Positions 9,601 through 17,663 of a stretch of 64,000 nt of DNA are shown here, one piece after another (the first letter of the stretch is position 1; each line of letters begins with the position of its first letter). This DNA is from DRPG01 sp964655065 (GTDB lineage Bacteria > Myxococcota_A > UBA796 > GCA-2862545): positions 62,001-126,000 of the forward strand of contig CAZZLC010000002.1 in assembly GCA_964655065.1 (NCBI GenBank), given 5' to 3'. Position numbers and translations under genes: made by a program. The notes under the pieces were generated by a model. That model searched no databases. It saw nothing but the letters and a program-made list of their open reading frames with translations, and was not told the origin of the DNA.

Positions 9601-9696
9601 GTCGGGCGCGACCACCCCGACCGTCTGCGCGAGCGCCGGCGAGGTGACGAACCCCGCGCCGAGCACCATCCACACCCACACCCACCACCCTGTCAT
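6640..9696 (-). CDS. Periplasmic-binding-domain / pentameric ligand-gated channel / NlpC-P60-like fusion
   Basis: 1018 residues. The signal peptide spans 1-24 and a type I periplasmic-binding (ABC solute receptor-like) domain spans about 25-375. A Cys-loop-type extracellular domain follows (about 430-598) with the prokaryotic Pro-loop LTPFDLHDFPFDSQ at 506-519. M1 is at 601-626, M2 at 631-651, M3 at 661-690 and M4 at 701-722. M2 aligns with GLIC without gaps: Asp632 falls at -2', Thr636 at 2', Thr640 at 6' and Leu643 at 9'. This suggests a cation pore. After M4, on the periplasmic side, a domain carries DCSG (Cys823), His950 and His973, the layout of NlpC/P60 peptidases. The ATG at 9696 has AGGAG 8 bases upstream. 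Confidence 0.9.
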   Translation of the reverse strand: MTGWWVWVWMVLGAGFVTSPALAQTVGVVAPDEPAFQTTVDLFGKDHPDVQVERFADVEEAASAGVVAVVAHLADEAAAAAAAESSKSAKIPLVVTNATSRAVAKLGSSVFVADATQDRRAEHIVAYLKTVTGAGSLAIAHDAVLKDYADLVSSKASAVGIEVKTVAAWTDAPDESFMQSAFEDFDRAPTLNRRARRFARLFGAKRTQSAIDQKLGVDAIVVLGDATDSGTAVQVMRDAGVELPIFCTEAANDDAFVAEAGRDLADVHAVTTLSNDFANVRFRGFQRRFGGEPSHDHVLLYESLEFVAAAVGGQAEPTAATVLADLQDRQVADRAVEGLGGLLYVDADGVMQRDPWILLLDRGRFRPAYTQLRPVVDPRELWEASQAEEEAEPDEPQARRVLRRGLRDEEVELAKGSKVSVGGRTYHQTAVVYAGIDFFRVNEVDIGGQAFDVELYLWFRWQGEVDVDNIVFLNQINTEDALFEVVRQDLDSTTKYVAYKVKGRFLTPFDLHDFPFDSQRLPIQLSHATLDSRDLLLVVDFDRISHDEITAIYPEEWEYIGRRDASATYAPTTTYGDPAYEGLASRSEFSVYQTEIVLDRILFPYLITLFLPLAIMVGISLFVVLIPPSQFDARLTLTMTALLSVVVFHLAQGEDLPNVGYLMRADQYFMVAYLLLFVLIIKTVFVNLLVPRLPGPVITRGEWVFAIVFVPLTIVLYGTLSFDSPLEWLADRWLRPPPAEGIDTLVTPDEPTDLDDQTSAMRTAPEPEPEPVVAERDPNEIYVTCNGEVVTLSSIVVPITEKMASVEIPYTQAKAGGDQLRDCSGNFLRVSSYIAGRCEDAQATLAASAGVVDWIPGGGKKNVFKGEVRHWTDGGTEYAARTTRDTARWYHSQGLFTPVYTDGSNPSKGLEALRSQIKPGMVIWYGRSGQRYSKRSGLDKLFQSRVGIVHVGVVHSVQRDETTGEVTSYKLYHGRRPLPGEFDNGITDHPWEAWSNHPPFGNGPDPVVGWAPLLPEAS

Positions 9697-9768
9697 GGCT
9701 CGCTCTCCTGCTCCGTGGGCGTGCACGGTAGCGCGGAGGGTAGCCTCGCGACAGGGAGGCGCCCCCGA

Positions 9769-11157
9769 TCAGCGTTGCGGCAGAGGCAGGTGGGCCGACC
9801 GGTCGCGCGGGATGCGGTACCGCTCGAGAATGCGGGGCGTCGTCCTTGCCACCTCGGCCGGATCGAACACGGCCACCCCCTGTCGGGTGGTCACGATCTC
9901 CACGACGTCGGTGGCTCCGTCGACGAGCGAGACGAAGTGGGCCATGTCGCGGGGGGCCACACCATTGACCGAGAGCACGGCCTCGTCGTAGAGCGGCGCG
10001 TAGCCGACGTTGATGTCGTCGGCGAGGACCTGGGTGAGGACGACCACCTCCTGCCGTTCCTCGGTGCGGGCGCCGATGTAGTACTCGTTGAGGAACTCGG
10101 TAGGGGCATTGTTCCACCACCGATCCCAGGTGGTGAGGAAGTTCCGCGTGAGGCGCTGGAACACGAGCCCTCCGTAGACGAACCAGGTGGGCTCGACGCC
10201 GTACTCGGCGCGGGGCACGAGGTCGACCTTGCGCTGAAGCGTGAGCACGTGCTCGATCGGCTGGCCGCTGCGCCAGGCGCGCACGGGCAGTCGATCGCCC
10301 AGGTGATGCTCGCCGAGGACCACCGAGAATCGGGTGCGGTAGCGGCCGCGGTAGCGGACCGTGCCGTTGTTGGCGATGTCCAGCCCGTCGATGCCGGTGA
10401 GCACGTCGCCCGGCTGCAGGAGACCGTCGGCGGAGGACCCGTGGACCACCCGGGTCACCAGGACGCCCGACTGGTCGTCGGGAAGCCCCCTTCGCCGACG
10501 GAGCTCCGGGTTCTCCAGGTTCTGGGTGTGGATTCCCAGTCCCGGGATGTCGGTGGGGATCCCCCGGTCCACCGCCTCGAGGAACAGCCGGACCAGCGGC
10601 ATGGGCACGAGCTCGCCGATGTTCTCGGCGTCCAACAGGGACTGGAACGCGACCCCGACCATGCTTCCGTCGATGAATGCGGGGCCGCCACTGTTGCCGT
10701 TGTTGATCGCGGCGTCGACGGTCACCGCGAGGAGCCGGCGCTGGCTGTGGGTGTAGCGCTGGACCTCGATGCGCGAGACCACCCCTTCGGTGACGCTGAT
10801 CTCTTCGCCACCCACGGGAAAGCCGAGCACCGAGACCTTGTCGCGGAGCGAAGGCAGGTCTCCCAGCACCACCGGATCGGTGTTGTGCGTGAGATCGACC
10901 CCCGGGACCTCGAGCAGCGCGAGGTCACTGTCGTGGCTCACCGCGACCACCCTCGCGACCGGCTTGTCGGGCACCGCGATCTGCTGGATCTGGAGAAACG
11001 TGGCGTTGGCTACGACGTGGGCGCCGGTCAAGACGCGGTGTGGGCCGAGGATGACGCCGGAGCCGGTGCTCCGCGCGGGCGACTTCGCTTGCCAGGGCGA
11101 CTCGTAGTCGGGATCCTGGGTGGTCGCGAAGATCTTGACGACGGGCGGGGCGTCCAA
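9769..11157 (-). CDS. Deg9-like trypsin-type serine protease with PDZ domains
   Basis: 462 residues from a TTG at 11157, chosen because GGAGG lies 5 bases upstream and an earlier GTG at 11250 would overlap the divergent gene. The catalytic triad is complete: H47 in TGAHVV, D78 in HDSDLALL and S156 in NNGNSGGPAF. Two PDZ-like regions follow. The start VVKIFATTQDPDYESPWQ and the late VLTQVLADDINVGY track the Deg9 branch of the HtrA family better than DegP. There is no signal peptide, so it is probably cytosolic. It is 72 bp upstream of the channel fusion gene and may regulate or quality-control it. Confidence 0.87.
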   Translation of the reverse strand: MDAPPVVKIFATTQDPDYESPWQAKSPARSTGSGVILGPHRVLTGAHVVANATFLQIQQIAVPDKPVARVVAVSHDSDLALLEVPGVDLTHNTDPVVLGDLPSLRDKVSVLGFPVGGEEISVTEGVVSRIEVQRYTHSQRRLLAVTVDAAINNGNSGGPAFIDGSMVGVAFQSLLDAENIGELVPMPLVRLFLEAVDRGIPTDIPGLGIHTQNLENPELRRRRGLPDDQSGVLVTRVVHGSSADGLLQPGDVLTGIDGLDIANNGTVRYRGRYRTRFSVVLGEHHLGDRLPVRAWRSGQPIEHVLTLQRKVDLVPRAEYGVEPTWFVYGGLVFQRLTRNFLTTWDRWWNNAPTEFLNEYYIGARTEERQEVVVLTQVLADDINVGYAPLYDEAVLSVNGVAPRDMAHFVSLVDGATDVVEIVTTRQGVAVFDPAEVARTTPRILERYRIPRDRSAHLPLPQR

Positions 11158-11237
11158 GGCAACCTCCAAAAGCCCCCGGTAATGTTTCGACCGGCTGGTG
11201 GTCCAGGGATCCAGGGTCACCACGCTGGAGAAGCTCC

Positions 11238-12416
11238 GTGAAGCATTCACAGATCCGCGCTGGTGCCGCGGGGACCAGCCCTCGTTGGCTGGTTCTCGCG
11301 ATCATCGTCGTGGCTCAGTTCGCGGGAACCTCCCCGTGGTTCGCGGGCAACGCGGTGCTCCCCGAGCTCTCGGCCTCGCTCGGCATCGACGGCTCGGTCG
11401 CGCTGACCACCTCCGCCGTTCAGCTCGGGTTCATCGTGGGGACGCTCGGCCTCGCCGTGTCCGGGCTGACCGACCGGTGGTCCGCGAGCTGGGTCTTCGC
11501 GGTCGCCGCGCTGGGCGCCGCGGTGACCAACCTCGGCATGGTCGTGGCCGCCGACCAGATCACCCTCGCGGCGTGGCGCTTCGGAACCGGGGTGTCGCTC
11601 GCCGGCGTCTACCCGGTGGGGATGAAGCTCGCCGCCAGCCACGCGGACCCCGAGAAGGGCGGACTGGGGGCCGCGCTCGGGTTCCTCGTGGGGGCGCTCG
11701 TGCTCGGGACAGCCCTGCCTCACGGCCTGCGGGCGCTGGGCGAGGTCCTGCCCTGGCGGGCGACGATCGCGACCACCTCGGCGCTCGCCGCCGGGGCGGG
11801 CCTCGCCGTGGGCTTCACCGTTCGAGACGGCCCATTCCTGGCGCGGTCGACCGAGCCGCTGAGGCCGGGTGCGGTGTTCACCGCATTCCGCGACCGACGA
11901 TTCCGGGCCGCCGCGCTGGGCTACTTCGGGCACATGTGGGAACTCTACACCGTCTGGGCCCTGGTTCCCGCCGTGCTGCTCGCCCACGACCCGACGATGA
12001 ACCCGAGCCCCGGAGCGTTCGCGATGATCGCGGCCGGTGCGCTCGGGTGCGCGGTCGGCGGTCTGCTCGCGGTGCGGCTCGGCAGCCGGCGCGTCGCGCT
12101 GCTCAACCTGGTCGGGTCGGCGGGACTGTGCGCGACCGCGCCCCTGTGGTGGGGCCTTCCCACTCCGATGGTGATCGGGCTGTCGTTGGTGTGGGGGATC
12201 ACCATCGTCGGGGACTCGCCCCAGCTCTCCGCGCTGACGGCCCAGGAGGCGCCGCCGACGCTGGTCGGCTCGGCGCTCACCATGGTCACCTGCATCGGGT
12301 TCGCGCTCACCATCGTGAGTCTCTCGGTGACGGCGCTGCTCCCCCTCGAGTGGGCGTTCCCGACCCTCGCACTGGGGCCGGTGCTCGGGGCGCTCGCGCT
12401 GTGGTCAGCCGACTGA
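11238..12416 (+). CDS. MFS transporter
   Basis: 392 residues, almost entirely hydrophobic with about twelve predicted helices. A DRWSASW-type loop between helices 2 and 3 fits the major facilitator signature. RFGTGVSLAGVYPVGMKLA resembles helix 5 of small-solute permeases such as the cyanate/nitrate-type branch. The substrate is unknown. The GTG at 11238 has GGAG 7 bases upstream. Its start region faces the Deg9-like gene, with about 80 bp between the chosen starts for both promoters. Confidence 0.83.
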   Translation: MKHSQIRAGAAGTSPRWLVLAIIVVAQFAGTSPWFAGNAVLPELSASLGIDGSVALTTSAVQLGFIVGTLGLAVSGLTDRWSASWVFAVAALGAAVTNLGMVVAADQITLAAWRFGTGVSLAGVYPVGMKLAASHADPEKGGLGAALGFLVGALVLGTALPHGLRALGEVLPWRATIATTSALAAGAGLAVGFTVRDGPFLARSTEPLRPGAVFTAFRDRRFRAAALGYFGHMWELYTVWALVPAVLLAHDPTMNPSPGAFAMIAAGALGCAVGGLLAVRLGSRRVALLNLVGSAGLCATAPLWWGLPTPMVIGLSLVWGITIVGDSPQLSALTAQEAPPTLVGSALTMVTCIGFALTIVSLSVTALLPLEWAFPTLALGPVLGALALWSAD

Positions 12417-12453
12417 GCGGCGCCGGATCGCCAACCCGATGCGCGAAGTCCCC

Positions 12454-12471
12454 AGGAGCGCTACGGCTCCT
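12454..12471 (+). terminator. Short hairpin after MFS gene
   Basis: A 6-bp inverted repeat (AGGAGC, six-base loop, GCTCCT) lies between the MFS stop and rpiB. There is no T-tract, so it is weak as an intrinsic terminator and could be chance in GC-rich DNA. Confidence 0.25.
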
Positions 12472-12491
12472 CTACGGCCGAAGGAGGGGCA

Positions 12492-12944
12492 GTGCGCATC
12501 GTGATCTGTTCGGACGAGCCCTACCCGGTTCACGCCGTGGTCGTGGACGCGCTCGCGGCTCGAGGCCACGAGGTGGTGCCGATGGGAGCGGTGGCCGACG
12601 GTCGGGAGGTCCCCTACGGGTCGCTCGCCGAGGCAGCAGCGCTCCGCATCGTGAGCGGGGACTGTGACGAGGGCATCTTCTTCTGCTGGACAGGCACCGG
12701 CATCAGCATGGCTGCCAACAAGGTGCCGGGGATCCGGGCCGCGCTGTGCGGGGACGCGGCCACTGCCGTCGGCGCGCGCGTCTGGAACCACGCCAACGTG
12801 CTCTGCCTGTCGAACCGGACGCTGTCGGGCGACGTGGCCAAGGAGATCGTGGCGGCCTGGCTCGACACCGATCCGGGCTCCGATGGCGAGAGAGCAGTCC
12901 AGGAGCTCCTCGAGGTCGACGCGCGGTGGCGCCGACCCGCATGA
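12492..12944 (+). CDS. rpiB: Ribose-5-phosphate isomerase B family (RpiB/LacAB)
   Basis: 150 residues, the normal size for the family. Cys65 in FFCWTGTGISMAANK is at the position of the catalytic base Cys of RpiB, and VPGIRAALC follows as in known members. The late SNRTLSGDVAKEIVAAWL matches the family's C-terminal helix. It interconverts ribose-5-phosphate and ribulose-5-phosphate in the pentose phosphate pathway, although the LacAB branch acts on galactose-6-phosphate. The CGTG of typical RpiB is changed to CWTGTG. GAAGGAGG precedes the GTG at 12492. The stop overlaps the next start (ATGA). Confidence 0.85.
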   Translation: MRIVICSDEPYPVHAVVVDALAARGHEVVPMGAVADGREVPYGSLAEAAALRIVSGDCDEGIFFCWTGTGISMAANKVPGIRAALCGDAATAVGARVWNHANVLCLSNRTLSGDVAKEIVAAWLDTDPGSDGERAVQELLEVDARWRRPA

Positions 12945-13984
12945 AGGACCCGAGCTGGCGACGAGCGCTCACCGAGGCCATCGCGGCCGCTGACGGCATC
13001 GCGAGCACCGAGTCGCTCGACGAGGCGCGGGGCTGGCTCGACGAGCCCTGGCGCATCGCGGTGATCGGTCGCGTGGCCGCCGGAAAGACGACCTGGATCA
13101 ACGCGGTGGCCGGGGGTGACGGGCCGACGGGGCTCGGTGGGGTCACCGAGGGCCCCCGGGAGGTCGACGCCGGAGGCCGTGTCTATGTCGATACGCCGGG
13201 GATCGACGATCCGGACCGGGCGATCGTCGATCTCCAGCCGCTCGTCGACGCGGCCGACGCCGTGGTGTGGGTCGTGGACGGCCTGCAGCCGCTCACCGCG
13301 TCGGAGCGCGACGTGGCGGCGGTGATCCTCGGGGAGGGACCACTCTCGGTGGTGGTCACCAAGCACGACCTCGTCGAGGAGGAAGAGCAGGAACCGATCC
13401 TGAACCGCGTACGCGATCTGCTCGAGCGTCTCGACCCACAGATGGTGGCGTTCGTGAACGCGCGCACGGTGCCGCGCCTGCCGGCGCTCCCGGGTCCTCC
13501 ACACACGCTGTCGCCCCGACGGCGTCGCATCCTCGAGCACGCGGTGTCGGCGACGCGACAGGCCCTGCCGGACCCGCCGCCGGGCCGGGACCAGGTCGAG
13601 GCGTCTTGGTCGAGGGCGGTGCGCGAGCAAGTGGGCGAGATCGAGGCCGCGATTGGGCGATCGGCGATCCGCGACGTGGGCGCCGCCCTCCGGGCGCTAT
13701 CGGAAGCGGCCGAGCCGGCCCGACGCGCACTGCGCGCCGAGCTGCCTTCGTGGCTGCTACCGCTGATGCCCGAGCCCGACGTGAACCCGGGTCGCCAGGT
13801 GGGCTCGGGTCCAGAGGCGGCACGTCGCGCGGTCACCGCCGCCGCGGCGCGGTGGCTCGCGGAGGGGCAGCTCGTGCTGCGGGAGTGGTGGGCCGAGGAG
13901 CCCGAGCCCGTACGCGCCCGAGCTCGTCACGATCGGCTGGTGGCGGCCCTCGACGAGCTCGAGCGAGCCGTCGCGGAGGCCTGA
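12941..13984 (+). CDS. P-loop GTPase, Era/dynamin-like, function unknown
   Basis: 347 residues. G1 is GRVAAGKT at 43-50, G3 is DTPG at 84-87 and G4 is TKHD at 140-143, so it should bind GTP; TKHD is a variant of NKxD. The C-terminal half is Ala/Arg/Glu-rich and helical, as in dynamin-like or small-GTPase effector domains, without a transmembrane segment. It overlaps rpiB by 4 bp, so the two are translationally coupled. No functional link between sugar isomerisation and the GTPase is obvious. Confidence 0.8.
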   Translation: MKDPSWRRALTEAIAAADGIASTESLDEARGWLDEPWRIAVIGRVAAGKTTWINAVAGGDGPTGLGGVTEGPREVDAGGRVYVDTPGIDDPDRAIVDLQPLVDAADAVVWVVDGLQPLTASERDVAAVILGEGPLSVVVTKHDLVEEEEQEPILNRVRDLLERLDPQMVAFVNARTVPRLPALPGPPHTLSPRRRRILEHAVSATRQALPDPPPGRDQVEASWSRAVREQVGEIEAAIGRSAIRDVGAALRALSEAAEPARRALRAELPSWLLPLMPEPDVNPGRQVGSGPEAARRAVTAAAARWLAEGQLVLREWWAEEPEPVRARARHDRLVAALDELERAVAEA

Positions 13985-14003
13985 GCGCCGCGGCCCGGAC
14001 GGG

Positions 14004-17000
14004 TCAGGGCAGGTCGACGGGGGTAGGCGAGGCGCGGCCATCGGTCGAGCCGTCGCCGAGCTGACCGTCGTCGTTGCCGCCCCAGCACCACGTCGCCCCT
14101 GCGAGGTCGATGCCGCAGGTGTGCTGGCCGCCGACGGCCATCCACGACCAGGTGCCGGGGACCAGGCTCGAGATCTCGTCGGCGGGGTCGGTCGAGCCGT
14201 CGCCGAGCTGTCCGACCGCATTGGCCCCGGCACAGCCGAGCTCGCCGGCCGTGCTCATGGCACACGCGTGGGCGGGCCCCGCGGCCAGGGCTGCCCAGTC
14301 GCTGGCCCCGTGGATCGACGTCGGAACGGTGGCGTCCACGAAGCGGTCGCTGCCCCAACACCACAGCCCCCGGAGGCCGTCGACACTGCAGGTGGCGAGG
14401 TCGGTGACCGCCACGTCGCGCCAGTCGGCGCCCACCACGACGGGCACCGGAACGGTGGTGGCGTCGTTGGTGCCGTCGCCCACTGCGCCCGTGGTGTTGT
14501 CGCCGAAGCAGTACAGGCTTCCGCCCTGCTTGGAGGCGCAGGTGTGGTACGCGCCGGGGACGGCCGCGAACCAGTCCTCGTCGGCGCCCACCCGGGTGGG
14601 CTGCCAGCGCTCGTCCTGGTCCCCCACCCCGAGCTGGCCGTGGTCGTTTGCGCCCCAGCAGTAGAGGTCTCCCGCGCCGCGAATCCCGCACGTCGACGCG
14701 CCGCCCGCGCCCACCTGGGTCCAGTCGTCGTCGGTGCCCACCTTCACCATCCCGACCACGGGGTCGGTGGAGCCCGTCCCGAGCTGACCGTGCGCGTTGT
14801 CGCCGCCGCACCACAGCTCGCCGTCGCGGTTGATCGCGCAGGTGTGGTCGAGGCCAGCCGCGAGGGCCAGCCAGTCGTCCGCACCCCCGACGGCCACGGG
14901 CTCCGTCGCGTCGCTGCCCGTCCCGTCCATCAGCTGGTCGAGCTCGTTGTCGCCCCAGCACCACAGGGCACCCATCGCGTCGATCGCGCAGCTGTGGGCG
15001 CGCCCGGCGGCCAGGCGTTCGGCGACGATCCTCGTGACGAAGGCCTTCTCGCTGGAACCGGCCGTGGAGGCCTCGTCTTCGGTGTCCCGGGCCGCGACCT
15101 CGCAGCGCCAGCGCTCGCCTTCGGAGGTCTCCGTGCCTTCGAGGGTCGACGACAGGAGCGTCTCCTCGGTGACGAGCGCGACCGTGCCGTCCCGGATCCA
15201 GGTGACGTCGTAGATCACGGTGTCACCGTCGGGATCTGTCGCCGCGTCCCAGCTGCACACCAGGTGGTCGTCGGGGGAGGGCAGCGTCGACGACAACGTG
15301 ACGTTGGTGGGTGCGTCGGGCGGGGCGTTCACCACGGTGACCGTCGACGACCCGAGCGGGATCGACTGGGCCGACCCGTCGGTCGCGGTCACGATGACGA
15401 AGAGCACGTCGTTGCGATCGAAGGCGTCGCTCGGGAGCGTCGCCTCGGTCCGGTCGAGCTCGACGAAGTCGCCCACCCCGGCGTCCTGGAGGAACCACTG
15501 GTAGCGGTAGCTGGGGGTGTCGCCGGGGTCGATGTCGCTTCCCGCCGGGGTCGCGGTGAGGTCGGTGGACGTGTTCACGACGTCCGGCGACAGGGCCACG
15601 CTCGCCACTGTGGGCGCCGTGTTGGCGATGGTCACCGCGTTCGACGTGACCGGCGTACCGGAGTCGATGCCGTCGGTCGGGGTGATGGAGACCGTCACGA
15701 CGTCGTCACGGTCGAACCAGGTGCCGTCCAGGGTCGAGCCCGTCTCGCCCACCTCGACCTGGTTCACCGTCCAGCGGAAGGTGTAGCTGATCGGCTCGTC
15801 GCCGTCGGGGTCGCTGGCCGATCCGGGGTTCGCGGTCAGGGTGGTCGTCTCGCTGGCCGTGGCGGGCGACAGCGTGGCCGTCGTCAGGACGGGGGCCGAG
15901 TTCTGCACGACCTGGAGCCCCGAGCTCACCTCGTCGCCCGACGCCTCGCCGTCGAACGGGGTGGCGGCGCACGACACGCTGTCGCCGCGCTCGAAGAGCG
16001 AACCGTCGAGGGTCTGGGTGGTGGCCACGTCGACGCCCCCGACCGTCCAGCGCCAGGTGTAGCCGGCGTCGTCGTCATCGGCGTCGGACCACCCGGCGGG
16101 CACGCAGGTGAGCGGAGTGACCGCACGCGGGGGGCTGGGGCTCACGCTCACCGCGGCGATGGTCGGGGTCGAGTTCGCGATGGTCACGGCATCGGACTGC
16201 ACGGGAACCCCGGGCGCAAGGCCATCGTGCGGCGTGACCTGCACCGTGATCTCCTGTCCCTTGGCGATGCGGGACTGCGAGAGGGTGGGCCCGAACTCGC
16301 CGAGGGGAACGCCGTCGGCGAACCAGGCGTAGCTCACCGTCACGTCGTCGTCGTCGAGGTCCATCGTGTCCACCTGCGCGGTGAGATCGTCGGTGGTCCG
16401 GGCGTCGGCGGGGGTGATCGCCACAGTGGCCACGGTGGGCAGGGCGTTGCCGACGGTCACCGGGTTCGAGGTCACGGTGTTGCCGGCGTGCTCGTCATCG
16501 GACGGGGTCACGGTGACGGTGATCTCCTGGCCGCGCGAGAACAGGCTGGTCGAGAGCGCAGGACTGGTCGCGACCTCGATGCCGTCGACCTTCCAGGAGT
16601 AGTCGACGGTGATGGAGTCGTCGTCGGGGTCGTCGAGCGAGACGAAGGCGGCGGTGAGGTCGGAGGCCACGGTCGGGCTGCCGCCAGCCACGACGACCCC
16701 GAGCACGCTCGGCGGAGTGTTCTGCACGGTGAGCGGACCGACGGTTCGGGAGGCGTCACTCCAGTCGAGGCCGTCCCACGCCCAGAGGGTGCAGGTGACC
16801 GTGTCCCCCTTGTCGTAGTGATCACCCGTCAGGGTCTCGGTCGAGAACGGGGCGCCGCCGTTCACCGTCCACTGGACGACGTAGGCTTCGACGTCGTCGT
16901 CCAGGTCCGCGAATCCAGCTCCGATGCACGAGACCATCGAGGTCTCGGTGATCACCTCGGGGCTCACCGTCGCGTCGGTGAAGGTGGGAAGCGCGTTCCC

Positions 17001-17588
17001 TACCGTGACGGTGGCGCTGCGCACCGGCGGTCCGAAGCGCTCGCCATCGTGGGGGCTCACCTCGACGAAGATGGTGTCGTCGCGGTCGAAGGCGTCGCCC
17101 GTCAGCCCGTCGGGCGCCCCGGACACCCGGGTCCCGTTGACGAACCAGGTGGTGGACCAGGTGACCGTGTCGCCGTCCACGTCGGTCGTCCTGACCTGCG
17201 GCACCACGACCGTGGTCTCGTCGACGAGGAGCGGCAGGGTGACCGCATCGACCACGGGGCCGGTGTTGACCACGGTGGTGGCGGCTTCGGCTTCGGCTCC
17301 GCCGACCTTTCCGTCGATGGCGCGTACCCGGACCGTCCAGGTCTCGCCCTTGGCGGTGCTGGCCGCCGGGACCATCATCTCGCCGTCGAGCTCCTCGACG
17401 CGCTCACCATTGCGCGTCCACCGGATCTCGTAGGTGAAGGAGTCGCCGGGATCAGGGTCGACGGCATCTTCCGTGATGACGAGCTCGATGTCGTCGAGGG
17501 TCGTGGGGCTGGCGGGCACGACGACGACCTCGGGCCGCGACGGCGCGTCGTTGCAGCCGGCCAGGACCGCGAGCAGGTACGCAAACAT
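14004..17588 (-). CDS. Large lipoprotein with Ig-like repeats and RCC1 repeats
   Basis: 1194 residues with lipobox LAGC (Cys12). Residues about 15-850 hold roughly nine Ig- or cadherin-like beta domains of 90-100 residues, joined by recurring VTVGNALPT/VTIANSTPT-type linkers. Residues about 855-1190 hold seven RCC1 repeats, each with a core like AAGLDHTCAINRDGELWCGG, which should fold as a seven-blade propeller. Each blade carries a Cys pair, probably disulfide-bonded outside the cytoplasm. It is likely a surface binding or adhesion protein. GGGAG precedes the ATG at 17588. No enzyme motif is present. Confidence 0.85.
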   Translation of the reverse strand: MFAYLLAVLAGCNDAPSRPEVVVVPASPTTLDDIELVITEDAVDPDPGDSFTYEIRWTRNGERVEELDGEMMVPAASTAKGETWTVRVRAIDGKVGGAEAEAATTVVNTGPVVDAVTLPLLVDETTVVVPQVRTTDVDGDTVTWSTTWFVNGTRVSGAPDGLTGDAFDRDDTIFVEVSPHDGERFGPPVRSATVTVGNALPTFTDATVSPEVITETSMVSCIGAGFADLDDDVEAYVVQWTVNGGAPFSTETLTGDHYDKGDTVTCTLWAWDGLDWSDASRTVGPLTVQNTPPSVLGVVVAGGSPTVASDLTAAFVSLDDPDDDSITVDYSWKVDGIEVATSPALSTSLFSRGQEITVTVTPSDDEHAGNTVTSNPVTVGNALPTVATVAITPADARTTDDLTAQVDTMDLDDDDVTVSYAWFADGVPLGEFGPTLSQSRIAKGQEITVQVTPHDGLAPGVPVQSDAVTIANSTPTIAAVSVSPSPPRAVTPLTCVPAGWSDADDDDAGYTWRWTVGGVDVATTQTLDGSLFERGDSVSCAATPFDGEASGDEVSSGLQVVQNSAPVLTTATLSPATASETTTLTANPGSASDPDGDEPISYTFRWTVNQVEVGETGSTLDGTWFDRDDVVTVSITPTDGIDSGTPVTSNAVTIANTAPTVASVALSPDVVNTSTDLTATPAGSDIDPGDTPSYRYQWFLQDAGVGDFVELDRTEATLPSDAFDRNDVLFVIVTATDGSAQSIPLGSSTVTVVNAPPDAPTNVTLSSTLPSPDDHLVCSWDAATDPDGDTVIYDVTWIRDGTVALVTEETLLSSTLEGTETSEGERWRCEVAARDTEDEASTAGSSEKAFVTRIVAERLAAGRAHSCAIDAMGALWCWGDNELDQLMDGTGSDATEPVAVGGADDWLALAAGLDHTCAINRDGELWCGGDNAHGQLGTGSTDPVVGMVKVGTDDDWTQVGAGGASTCGIRGAGDLYCWGANDHGQLGVGDQDERWQPTRVGADEDWFAAVPGAYHTCASKQGGSLYCFGDNTTGAVGDGTNDATTVPVPVVVGADWRDVAVTDLATCSVDGLRGLWCWGSDRFVDATVPTSIHGASDWAALAAGPAHACAMSTAGELGCAGANAVGQLGDGSTDPADEISSLVPGTWSWMAVGGQHTCGIDLAGATWCWGGNDDGQLGDGSTDGRASPTPVDLP

Positions 17589-17663
17589 GGGGACTCCCGA
17601 GGGCGAAGGGCCCAAGGGAGGGTCGGCCGGAGGGCGTCGTTCTGTAGCGCGAGGCGTCCCGCG

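Noticed and set aside
7018..11241. A 1407-residue plus-strand open frame
   Set aside because: It is antisense to the protease and channel genes, which have clear motifs and ribosome-binding sites; the frame is a GC-rich shadow rich in Val, Gly, Arg and His.
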